From positions 39,858-103,857 of the forward strand of contig CAYPTB010000028.1 of the NCBI GenBank assembly GCA_964413535.1: a DNA stretch of 64,000 nucleotides, written 5' to 3'. Each line of letters starts with the position of its first letter. The first letter of the stretch is position 1. Source of the stretch: CAYPTB01 sp964413535 (GTDB lineage Bacteria > Planctomycetota > UBA1135 > GCA-002686595). The notes under the pieces were generated by a model. It saw only the letters and a list, made by a program, of their open reading frames with translations. It was not told the origin of the DNA and searched no databases. Both the position numbers and the translations under genes were made by a program. Positions 9,708 through 17,705 of the stretch are shown piece by piece.

Positions 9708-10892
9708 ATGAGAGCCATGCTCCTCGCCATCGCCGCGCTCGTCCTCGCCGCCGCGCAACCCACGGGCGGAGATGGGGAAGGCGGGCTCGCGCCGGACGGC
9801 CGCCGCGGACTGGGGTCGCCGACGACCGTCGACAAGCTCCTGCGGCAGTTCCGCACCCCCGACGAGGCGGAAGCCCTGCTCCACAAGGAGCTCTACGACC
9901 TCGTGCGCGACGTGGGCGTGCTGGTCGCCCTCGCGGAGGGTTTCTACCGCGAGCGCGGCTACTTCGACCTGCTCGAGCCGCTCCAGGACCCGACGCTCGC
10001 GAACCTGCACGCGCAGTTCCGCCGCTACGCGCGCGATCCGAGCTCCATCGCGTCGCGCGGCGACCGGCGGGCCGAGGCGTTCGCCCGCATGTTCCTCGAC
10101 CCGCGCTTCCGCGTGCGGATGCGGGTCATCGAGGGCTTCGAGCACGAGACGAGACAGGTGCTCGGAGGGCTCGACGTGCTGGCGGTGGCCGCGAACGGAC
10201 TCGTGTCGCTCGACGACGTCGGGGCGTCCGCCATCGCGTGGCGCGTCGACCTCGCCGCCGCGCATCTGCGCTCCGTGAACTCGGATCTCGCGAGCTTGCG
10301 CGAGCCGATGGACGCGGCCCAGGCGACCGGACCCGGCCCGGAGGAGGTGCAGGGCTTCCTCGCGCTGTTCGACATCGGCAATCGCACCGAGCGCGAGAAG
10401 CGGGTGGCCGAGGCGATCGCCCGCGAGGAGGAAGGCGCCGAACGGATGATCGCGGTCTTGTCCTCGACGCGACTCCTCGAGAAGGCGGCGGCGGATTACG
10501 CGGCGCGTGCGGAGGACGACGCGCGCTCCGAGGCTCTGCTGGAGGAGGCGAGCGCCGCGTTGCCCGGGGATTCGGACGCCGAGACTCCGCGCGAGATCGC
10601 CCAGTTGTCGAAGTCGAAGCGACGGCGGCTGGCGCGCGAGAAGGCCATCCTCGGGCTCACCTTCGATCCGTTGAACGACGAGCTCGCGTGGATCGCCGCC
10701 GAAGCATCACGGTTGGTGTTCGGCGAGCTCGAGATGGCTTCCCATTACGATCGCTATCTCGCGCTGCACGGGATCGTGCACTTCGACGGTCGCACCTATC
10801 GCGGCCGGCGGCTCACCGAGCGCGAGACGAACGCCCTGTACTACGTGCAGGAGTACGCGCGAACGCGGCAGGGCGAAACGGGAAACCAGTAA
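9708..10892 (+). CDS. Exported protein of unknown function
   Basis: A 394-residue protein with a signal-peptide-like N-terminus (MRAMLLAIAALVLAAAQPTG). The rest is mostly helical and charged (DKLLRQFRTPDEAEALLHKE, later an acidic coiled region). A conserved-looking C-terminal segment runs from SKSKRRRLAREKAILGLTFD to YLALHGIVHFDGRTYRGRRL. The latter resembles a TPR-like helical scaffold, but I cannot name a family. It stands between the ParA/HhH pair and an aminotransferase gene. Confidence 0.6.
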   Translation: MRAMLLAIAALVLAAAQPTGGDGEGGLAPDGRRGLGSPTTVDKLLRQFRTPDEAEALLHKELYDLVRDVGVLVALAEGFYRERGYFDLLEPLQDPTLANLHAQFRRYARDPSSIASRGDRRAEAFARMFLDPRFRVRMRVIEGFEHETRQVLGGLDVLAVAANGLVSLDDVGASAIAWRVDLAAAHLRSVNSDLASLREPMDAAQATGPGPEEVQGFLALFDIGNRTEREKRVAEAIAREEEGAERMIAVLSSTRLLEKAAADYAARAEDDARSEALLEEASAALPGDSDAETPREIAQLSKSKRRRLAREKAILGLTFDPLNDELAWIAAEASRLVFGELEMASHYDRYLALHGIVHFDGRTYRGRRLTERETNALYYVQEYARTRQGETGNQ

Positions 10893-10939
10893 GCGCGAGC
10901 CCTTCTCGGGAAAGGGCCCGACGGCCGCGCTCATGGGGT

Positions 10940-12226
10940 ATGGTACGCGCCGAGCCGCCCACCTCGCGGACCGCTCTGGAGAACCCCTTGCCGTCGACGA
11001 CCTTGCACACTCCCTTGATCCCCGACTGCGCGGACCGGCCTGCCGATGACCCGATCTTCGCCCTCCACGGCGAGGCGACGCAGCGCGAGCGGGCGGGAGA
11101 GGACATCCTGAACGCGACCATCGGCACGCTCTGCGCGGACGACGGGCGGATCGCCGTGATGCCGAGCGTGTTCGAGGCATATCGGCGCGTGAAGCCCGAG
11201 AAGGCGGCGGGTTATGCACCGATCTCCGGCCCGCTGCCGTTCCTCTCCGCGGTGATCACCGATCTGTTCGGCGAGCGCGAGGGGGTCGCGAACGCCGTGG
11301 CCGTCGCCACGCCCGGCGGAACGGGCGCGATCCATCACACGATCGTCAACGCCCTCGAGCCCGGCCAGCGTCTGCTCACGTCGTCGTACTTCTGGGGACC
11401 GTACGCCACCCTCGCCGACCACACGCGCCGCGGCGTCCTCACCTTCCGGATGTTCGACTCCGCCGGCGCCTTCGACCTCGGCGCGTACGAAGCGGGTCTC
11501 GACCGACTCATGCGCGAGCAGGGACGCGCGCTCGTCGTCCTCAACACCCCTTGCCACAACCCCACGGGGTACTCCCTGGACGACGGGGAGTGGAGCGAGG
11601 TCGTCGGCATCACCGAACGCGCGGCGAGCCGCGGCCCGACGACGCTCTTGCTCGACTTCGCGTATGCGAAGTTCGCCCCGACGACGGACTCGCCTTGGCA
11701 GGTCCACCTCGAGCGCCTGGCCGAGAGCGCGGGCGTCTTCATCGCCTGGACCGCATCCAAGTCCTTCGCGCAGTACGGGGCGCGCGTCGGCGCGCTCGTG
11801 GCGCTGCATCCCGACGGCGGCGAACGGCGGCGGATCGCGAACGCGCTGGGCTACTCCTGCCGCGGGACGTGGTCGAACTGCAACCATCTCGGGATGCTCG
11901 CGATCACCGAGGTCCTCTCCGATCCGGATCTGCGTGGAAGGAGTGAGCGCGAGCGGGAGGACCTGTGCCTGCTGCTCGGGGAGCGCGTCGCCGCCTTCAA
12001 CCGCCAAGCCAAGTCGGCGGGTCTCGCCCATCCGCGCTACGAGGGCGGCTTCTTCGTCACCGTGTTCACGGAGAACGCACGCGAGACGGCAGAGCGCATG
12101 CGCCGCCGCGGCGTGTACGTCGTGCCCGTCGACGGAGCCGTGCGGGTCGCCCTGTGCTCGACCCCGAAGGACGCGATCCCGCGCTTGGTCGAGGCGCTCG
12201 AGGCCGGCGTTCGATCGGCCCCCTGA
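10940..12226 (+). CDS. PLP-dependent aminotransferase, class I/II (aspartate/aromatic type)
   Basis: A 428-residue aminotransferase of fold type I. It has the substrate and cofactor motif LNTPCHNPTGYS, DFAYAKF for the PLP-pyridine Asp region, and WTASKSFAQYGARVGAL with the Schiff-base lysine. The TyrB-like motifs and the NATIGTL segment near residue 55 fit aspartate/aromatic amino acid aminotransferases. The ATG at 10940 is chosen; a TTG at 10988 would remove 16 residues before the first conserved block. The exact substrate is not readable. The next gene starts 67 bp downstream. Confidence 0.85.
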   Translation: MVRAEPPTSRTALENPLPSTTLHTPLIPDCADRPADDPIFALHGEATQRERAGEDILNATIGTLCADDGRIAVMPSVFEAYRRVKPEKAAGYAPISGPLPFLSAVITDLFGEREGVANAVAVATPGGTGAIHHTIVNALEPGQRLLTSSYFWGPYATLADHTRRGVLTFRMFDSAGAFDLGAYEAGLDRLMREQGRALVVLNTPCHNPTGYSLDDGEWSEVVGITERAASRGPTTLLLDFAYAKFAPTTDSPWQVHLERLAESAGVFIAWTASKSFAQYGARVGALVALHPDGGERRRIANALGYSCRGTWSNCNHLGMLAITEVLSDPDLRGRSEREREDLCLLLGERVAAFNRQAKSAGLAHPRYEGGFFVTVFTENARETAERMRRRGVYVVPVDGAVRVALCSTPKDAIPRLVEALEAGVRSAP

Positions 12227-12293
12227 CACCTTCCCCGGGCGCGACATTCGGCTACCATTCGAGAGTGGGAACGCCCCCGCGGGATTCCTGCCC

Positions 12294-13748
12294 ATGCAGC
12301 GTCTCTTCGCACTCGTCGCCCTCGTGATCGCACCCAGCCTGGACCCGCCCGCCGCGGCTCAGGCAAGAGAAAGCGACTACCTCGAATCGATCGTCGCGGC
12401 GCAGAGCCAACTGATCGACGACCTGGAGGATCTGGCTGATTGGTGTCGGGCCAACAAGCTCCTGCTCGAGGCCGATGTGTGCTACCGCAACCTCCTGCGC
12501 TTCGACGAGGAGCACGAGCGCGCGCGGGCCTCGTTGCGCTACACGAAGCGCAAGGGCGAGTGGGTCCAGGCGTCGAGCTACCGCCAGCCCAGGAACTACA
12601 GCAAGGAGGCCCTGATCCCCTTCGCGGCCAAGCGGCTCGAGATGATGCAGACGTACAAGCGCGCGATCCTCGACCTGAACGCCTCGCACGCGCAGAACGT
12701 CTCGCTGGAGCGCCGCGAGCGCGTCCTGCTCGAACTGCTCGACCTCACGCCGGACGATCCCGAGGTGCGCTCGGCGCTCGGCGAGACGCTGATCGACGGC
12801 GAGTGGAAGCTCGTCGAGACGAAGACCGCGTTCGAGCGGCGAGCGGGGATCCCGGAGCTCGCCCAGCGCTGCATCGCCACGGCGCCGATCGGGAAGGCGG
12901 TTCCGCCCAACGGCGTCGAGCAGGCCATCGGGCTCGATTGGAAGCTCATCCTCGCGACCGACTACGTGCGCGTGGCCGGCACGAGCTCCCCCGAGGAGGT
13001 GCGCAACGTCATGCGCGTCACGCAGGGCGCCGGGGAGTTCTTCCGGACGCTCCTCGAGAACGACACGCTCCCGGGAGTCGAGTTCGCGATCTTCCTGCTC
13101 TCGAGCGACGCGGAGAAGCGTCAGTTCCTCGACAAACACCCGCGCGTCAATCCGCGGGATCGCCCGTTCCTCGAGTCGCTCGAGGGCGCGGGCATTCCCG
13201 GCTCGAGCCAGACCGCCGAGTGGTCGCAGGGTGAGCACCTGCGACTCGACCGCTCGACGCGCCAGACCCTCGGCAAGATGATGTCCGACACCTACGGCAT
13301 CACGGTCGACCACGGCTGGGCCTGGGAGGGATTCGGCTACTACCTGACCTACCAGCTCACCGGCACGCGGCTGACCTTCTTCCTCAGCCCCGACCGCTAC
13401 GGCAGCGACCCGAACGCCACAGCGGAAGCGAAGCAGCTCTTCACGCGCATGCTCATGCCGGAGTGCGACTGGCTCAAGGAGGCGCGCATCTTCTTCGCCG
13501 AGCGCCGCCCGCCGAAGCTCGCCATCCTGATGGGGCGCAAGGTCGACACCCTGTCCGCTCCGGACGTCCTGTGGTCCTACGTGCTCGCCTCGTACCTGAT
13601 CGAGGGATGCCCCGAGAAGGCGCCCGTGCTCCTGACGGCGATCGGCGGGGAGAAGCTGCTTCCGCCCGACGCCGTCCGTAAGGCCTTCGACATGGAGCTT
13701 CCGCGTTTCGAGCAGCGCGTCGTACGCTGGCTCGACGAAACGCGCTGA
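12294..13748 (+). CDS. Exported protein of unknown function, peptidase-MA-like scaffold
   Basis: A 484-residue protein with a signal peptide (MQRLFALVALVIAPSLDPPA, then AAAQ). A TPR-like helical region follows (LLLEADVCYRNLLRFDEEHE). The C-terminal half contains DHGWAWEGFGYYLTYQLTGT, which resembles the helix following the metal site of gluzincin (MA-clan) peptidases, but no HExxH motif is present. It is therefore probably a non-catalytic or highly diverged relative. It lies upstream of, and in the same direction as, a real M1 peptidase gene. Confidence 0.55.
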   Translation: MQRLFALVALVIAPSLDPPAAAQARESDYLESIVAAQSQLIDDLEDLADWCRANKLLLEADVCYRNLLRFDEEHERARASLRYTKRKGEWVQASSYRQPRNYSKEALIPFAAKRLEMMQTYKRAILDLNASHAQNVSLERRERVLLELLDLTPDDPEVRSALGETLIDGEWKLVETKTAFERRAGIPELAQRCIATAPIGKAVPPNGVEQAIGLDWKLILATDYVRVAGTSSPEEVRNVMRVTQGAGEFFRTLLENDTLPGVEFAIFLLSSDAEKRQFLDKHPRVNPRDRPFLESLEGAGIPGSSQTAEWSQGEHLRLDRSTRQTLGKMMSDTYGITVDHGWAWEGFGYYLTYQLTGTRLTFFLSPDRYGSDPNATAEAKQLFTRMLMPECDWLKEARIFFAERRPPKLAILMGRKVDTLSAPDVLWSYVLASYLIEGCPEKAPVLLTAIGGEKLLPPDAVRKAFDMELPRFEQRVVRWLDETR

Positions 13749-13818
13749 ACCGCGGCCGCAGCGCGTCCCCGCCCCCGCGGCAGGACCCGAAGACCCTCCG
13801 GCCGCTCGAAGATCCACG

Positions 13819-15702
13819 ATGCGGACGGCCTTCCTCGACTTCCTCTTGCTCCTCCCCGCCCTGCACGGCTGCGCTGCATCCTCCGCGCCGGGGATCCGAG
13901 GCGCCGGGACGAGCGGCACGGCCCCGACCGCGCGCGCCGACCGCGCAGACCGGCACAGTTTCGCGGAGCCCGAGCGCGTGCGCGTCGTGCACGTCTCGCT
14001 CGACCTCGAGCTCGACTTCGTGGAGTTCCGCGTCGCGGGCACGGCCGAGCTCGAGCTCGTGCGCCACGACCCCGCCGCTCCCCTCGTGCTCGACAGCAAC
14101 GGGCTCGCCGTGCACTCGGTCTCCGGCACCGACGGGACGGCGCGCACGTTCCAATTCGACCCCGCAGTCGAGCGCCTCGGACGCAGGCTCGAGATCGCGC
14201 TCGCGCCGGGGGACACGTCCGTCCGCGTGCGCTACACGACGCTCCCGGACGCGGTCGCCCTCCAGTGGCTCGCGCCGGCGCAGACCGCCGGCGGCCGCAG
14301 GCCGTTCCTCTTCACGCAGGGCCAGTCGATCCTCACGCGCAGTTGGATCCCGCTCCAGGACTCGCCCGGCGTGCGCGTGAGCTACGACGCGCGCGTGCGT
14401 GCGCCCGAGGGGATCACCGTCGTCATGAGCGCCGCGGAATCGGCGCGCGACGAGGACGGCGCGTTCCGCTTCCGCCTCGCGCACCCGATCCCGCCGTACC
14501 TGATCGCGCTCGGCGCGGGCGAGCTCGCGTTCCAGGCCATCTCGCCGCGCTGCGGGGTGTGGGCCGATCCGAAGCTGGTCGAGGCGGCGGCGCGCGAGCT
14601 CGCCGACACCGAGGCCATGATCCAGAGCGCCGAGCGGCTCTTCGGTCCCTACCGCTGGGGGCGCTACGACCTGCTCATCCTGCCGCCCGCGTTCCCCTTC
14701 GGCGGGATGGAGAACCCCTGCCTGACGTTCTGCACGCCCACGATCCTGGCCGGCGACAAGTCGCTCGTGTCGCTCGTCGCGCACGAGCTCGCGCACTCCT
14801 GGTCGGGGAACCTGGTCACGAACGCGACTTGGCGCGACTTCTGGCTCAACGAGGGCTTCACCGTCTACGTCGAGCAACGGATCATGGAGGAGGTCTTCGG
14901 CCCGGAGCGCGCGGCGCTCGAGAAGGCGCTCTCGTTCGACGATCTCGTGCGCGAGATGGAGGAGCTCGAGCCGTGGGCGCAGGTGCTGCACGTCGATCTC
15001 GGCGACCGCCACCCCGACGAGGCCTTCTCCGGCGTGCCCTACGAGAAGGGCGCGCTCTTCCTGCGGCGCGTCGAGGAGCTCGTCGGCCGCGCGGCGCTCG
15101 ACCGCTTCCTGCGCAAGTGGTTCGACGGGCACGCCTTCGCGAGCGTCACGACGGACGACTTCCGCGCGTTCCTCGAGCGCGAGCTCCTGGCCGACCGCGC
15201 CGAGGCGCGCGCCGCGCTCGACCTCGACCTGTGGCTCGAGGAGCCCGGGCTACCCGACGACGCGCCGCGCACGGAGTCGCAGGGGATGGTCCGCGTGGAG
15301 GCGGAGCTCGCGCGCCTGCGTGCGGGTACGGCGCCGGCCGAGCTCGCCACCGGGGGCTGGGTCACGCAGCAGTGGCTGCACTTCCTCGAGTCGCTCGCGG
15401 ACGAGCTCGACCCCGCCGGCATGCAGCGGCTCGACGAGGCCTTCGGCTTCACGAAGACAGAGAACAGCGAGGTCCTGTGCGTCTGGTTGCGGCTCGCCGT
15501 GCAGCACGGTTACGCGCGCGCCGACGACCGGCTCGAGAAGTTCCTGTGGGACGTGGGTCGCGCGAAGTTCCTGCGCCCGCTCTACAAGGAGCTCGCGCGC
15601 GTCGACCTCGAACGCGCCAAGGCGCTCTACGAGCGCTCGCGTCCGCGCTACCACGCCGTGTCGCGCAACGCGGTCGAGGAGATCCTGCGCCGCGCGGGCT
15701 GA
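13819..15702 (+). CDS. M1-family aminopeptidase, leukotriene-A4-hydrolase type, probable lipoprotein
   Basis: A 627-residue zinc peptidase. The zinc site is H322-E323-L-A-H326 with E345 in LNEGF, a spacing typical of gluzincins. The exopeptidase motif G295-G-M-E-N299 followed by PCLTF is the LTA4H variant of GAMEN. The C-terminal helical domain (~470-627) also fits LTA4H-type enzymes. The N-terminus ends in a lipobox-like LHGC (C18), so the enzyme may be lipid-anchored outside the cytoplasm. It cleaves N-terminal residues from peptides. Its stop TGA overlaps the ATG of the glycosylase gene. Confidence 0.9.
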   Translation: MRTAFLDFLLLLPALHGCAASSAPGIRGAGTSGTAPTARADRADRHSFAEPERVRVVHVSLDLELDFVEFRVAGTAELELVRHDPAAPLVLDSNGLAVHSVSGTDGTARTFQFDPAVERLGRRLEIALAPGDTSVRVRYTTLPDAVALQWLAPAQTAGGRRPFLFTQGQSILTRSWIPLQDSPGVRVSYDARVRAPEGITVVMSAAESARDEDGAFRFRLAHPIPPYLIALGAGELAFQAISPRCGVWADPKLVEAAARELADTEAMIQSAERLFGPYRWGRYDLLILPPAFPFGGMENPCLTFCTPTILAGDKSLVSLVAHELAHSWSGNLVTNATWRDFWLNEGFTVYVEQRIMEEVFGPERAALEKALSFDDLVREMEELEPWAQVLHVDLGDRHPDEAFSGVPYEKGALFLRRVEELVGRAALDRFLRKWFDGHAFASVTTDDFRAFLERELLADRAEARAALDLDLWLEEPGLPDDAPRTESQGMVRVEAELARLRAGTAPAELATGGWVTQQWLHFLESLADELDPAGMQRLDEAFGFTKTENSEVLCVWLRLAVQHGYARADDRLEKFLWDVGRAKFLRPLYKELARVDLERAKALYERSRPRYHAVSRNAVEEILRRAG

Positions 15703-16589
15703 TGCCGGAGCTGCCCGACGTCCTCCTGTACGTCGGAGCGCTGCGCGCGCGCCTCGTGGGCGAGACCTTCGAGCGCGCGCGCGTCGCGAGCCCGTTCCTC
15801 CTGCGCTCGGTCGACCCGCCGCTCGCGGCAGCGGCGGGCAAGCGTGTGCTCGAGCTGCGCCGCCTCGGCAAGCGCATCGTCTTCGAGCTCGAGGACGAGC
15901 TGTTCCTCGTCGTGCACCTGATGATCGCGGGGCGCTTCCGCTGGAAGCCGCGTGGCGCGCTCGTCCCCGGTCGGATCGGCCTCGCGGCCTTCGACTTCTC
16001 GAGCGGGACGCTCCTCCTGACCGAGGCGTCGTCGAAGAAGCGCGCCTCGCTCCACGTCGTGCGTGGCGAGGCCGCGCTCGCGGCGCACGACCGCGGCGGC
16101 CTGGACGTCTTCACCGCCGACCTCGCCGCCTTTCGCGCGCGGCTGGTGGCCGAGAACCACACGCTCAAGCGCGCCCTCACCGACCCGCGCGCCTTCGACG
16201 GCATCGGCAACGCCTACTCCGACGAGATCCTGCACGCCGCGCGGCTCTCGCCGCTCACCTGGACGAGCCGCCTCGCCGAGGCCGAGATCGCGCGGCTCTT
16301 CGAAGCCGTGCGCGCCACGCTCACGGCCTGGACCGAGCGCTTGCGCACGGAGACGGGCGAGCGCTTCCCCGAGAAGGTGACCGCCTTCCGCGCAGGCATG
16401 GCCGTGCACGGCCGCTTCGGTGAGCCCTGCCCCGTGTGCGGCGCGCCCGTGCAGCGCATCGTCTACGCCGCCCACGAGACGAACTACTGCGCGCGCTGCC
16501 AGACCGGCGGCAAGCTCCTGGCCGACCGCGCCCTCTCGCGCTTGCTGAAGGACGACTGGCCCGAGCGCATCGAGGAGCTCGAGGAGTAG
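15702..16589 (+). CDS. Fpg/Nei-family DNA glycosylase
   Basis: A 295-residue DNA repair glycosylase/AP lyase that removes oxidised bases. The N-terminal catalytic proline is present in MPELPDV (family consensus PELPEV). The helix-two-turn-helix region contains AFDGIGNAYSDEIL. The C-terminal zinc finger is intact (CPVCG ... CARCQ). The N-terminal D replacing E6 leaves P2 and E3 in place, so activity is plausible. Fpg (MutM) versus Nei cannot be settled here. The ATG overlaps the upstream stop (TGATG), which suggests translational coupling to the peptidase gene. Confidence 0.9.
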   Translation: MPELPDVLLYVGALRARLVGETFERARVASPFLLRSVDPPLAAAAGKRVLELRRLGKRIVFELEDELFLVVHLMIAGRFRWKPRGALVPGRIGLAAFDFSSGTLLLTEASSKKRASLHVVRGEAALAAHDRGGLDVFTADLAAFRARLVAENHTLKRALTDPRAFDGIGNAYSDEILHAARLSPLTWTSRLAEAEIARLFEAVRATLTAWTERLRTETGERFPEKVTAFRAGMAVHGRFGEPCPVCGAPVQRIVYAAHETNYCARCQTGGKLLADRALSRLLKDDWPERIEELEE

Positions 16590-16672
16590 GGGAGCTCGAG
16601 GCCCCAGCGTTGGCTGTCGACCTGGGAAGCGCGCGGGGAAGCGAGTAGTCTCTGACCCGAGGAATCCCTCCC

Positions 16673-16891
16673 ATGGGTTGGAAGGTCCGCATCGCCGCGC
16701 TCGTGCTGCTCGTCCTGGGTCTCGCCTGTCTGAACTACACGACGGACACTGGAGCCGAGCATCACCGCGAGTGGGCGGCGGAGCACGACCTGCCGCCGCC
16801 CAGCCCCGCGATCTTCTACGGGGGAGCGGTGGCCACCGTGCTCGGCGCGCTGCTCTTCGGCCGCTCACTCGGCCGTCGGGGCGAAGCGTAA
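16673..16891 (+). CDS. Small two-helix membrane protein
   Basis: A 72-residue protein with hydrophobic helices at residues 5-23 (VRIAALVLLVLGLACLNYT) and 46-66 (AIFYGGAVATVLGALLFGR), joined by a polar loop rich in H and E. A GAGGAATCCCTCCC stretch just upstream could serve as the ribosome site. The stop is two bases before the GTG of the SDR gene. I do not recognise a family. Confidence 0.6.
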   Translation: MGWKVRIAALVLLVLGLACLNYTTDTGAEHHREWAAEHDLPPPSPAIFYGGAVATVLGALLFGRSLGRRGEA

Positions 16892-16893
16892 GC

Positions 16894-17661
16894 GTGGGCG
16901 GCACGGCGGTCGTCACGGGCGCGTCGTCGGGGATCGGGCGCGCGTTCGCGGTGGAGCTGGCAGCGCGCGGGCACGACCTCGTGCTCGTGGCGCGGCGGCG
17001 CGAGCGGCTCGAGGCGCTCGCGACCGAGCTCACCGCGCGCGACGTGCGCGCCGAGGTACTGGTCGCCGACCTCGCGACCGACGACGGGCTCGTGGCCGTC
17101 GAACGGCGCATCGCGGCCGAGCCGAAGCTCGCGGTGCTCGTCAACGACGCGGGCTTCGCTCACTTCGGTCCGTTCGAAGAGGAGTCGCTCGAGCACGTGG
17201 ACGCCGCGGTGCGCGTGCTCGTGCTCGCGCCGGCGCGGCTCTCGCGCGCTGCGCTGCCGAAGCTGCGCGCGACGAACGGATCCCTGATCCAGATCTCCTC
17301 GCGCGCGGGCTTCGCGCCGCGCGGCAAGCTCGCGACCTATTCCGCGGCCAAGGCCTTCGTGAACCGCCTCACGCTCGCACTGGCGGACGAGCTGGCGCAG
17401 AGCGGCGTGCGCGTGCTGACGGTCTGCCCGGGCAACGTCTCCACCGAGTTCTTCGACAAGGCCGGCCTCGCGCCGGGCGCGATCACGCACGCGCTCGAGC
17501 CCGAGGACGTCGTGCGCGCGGCGTTCGCGGCGCTCGAGCGCCGCGAGACCATGTGCGTGCCCGGCGAGGGCAAGCGCGACCGCTTCCTGCGCCGCGTGCT
17601 GCCCGCGCGCATCGTGCGCAAGCTCGCCGGCGTGCTCGAGCGGCTCGCCGGCGGCGCGTAG
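16894..17661 (+). CDS. Short-chain dehydrogenase/reductase
   Basis: A 255-residue classical SDR. The nucleotide-binding motif TGASSGIG is at the N-terminus, NDAG stands for the NNAG motif, and the catalytic S (QISSRAG) and YSAAK are present. The C-terminal region (VCPGNVSTEFFDKAG, then the basic tail RDRFLRRVLPARIVRKLA) resembles the DltE/YqjQ-like group that often acts on acyl or lipid substrates. The start is a GTG two bases after the upstream stop. It reads convergently with the kinase gene. Confidence 0.85.
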   Translation: MGGTAVVTGASSGIGRAFAVELAARGHDLVLVARRRERLEALATELTARDVRAEVLVADLATDDGLVAVERRIAAEPKLAVLVNDAGFAHFGPFEEESLEHVDAAVRVLVLAPARLSRAALPKLRATNGSLIQISSRAGFAPRGKLATYSAAKAFVNRLTLALADELAQSGVRVLTVCPGNVSTEFFDKAGLAPGAITHALEPEDVVRAAFAALERRETMCVPGEGKRDRFLRRVLPARIVRKLAGVLERLAGGA

Positions 17662-17705
17662 TCACCCGCGCGAACTCCCACCGCCTTGCACGCCTCTCAC
17701 CCTGT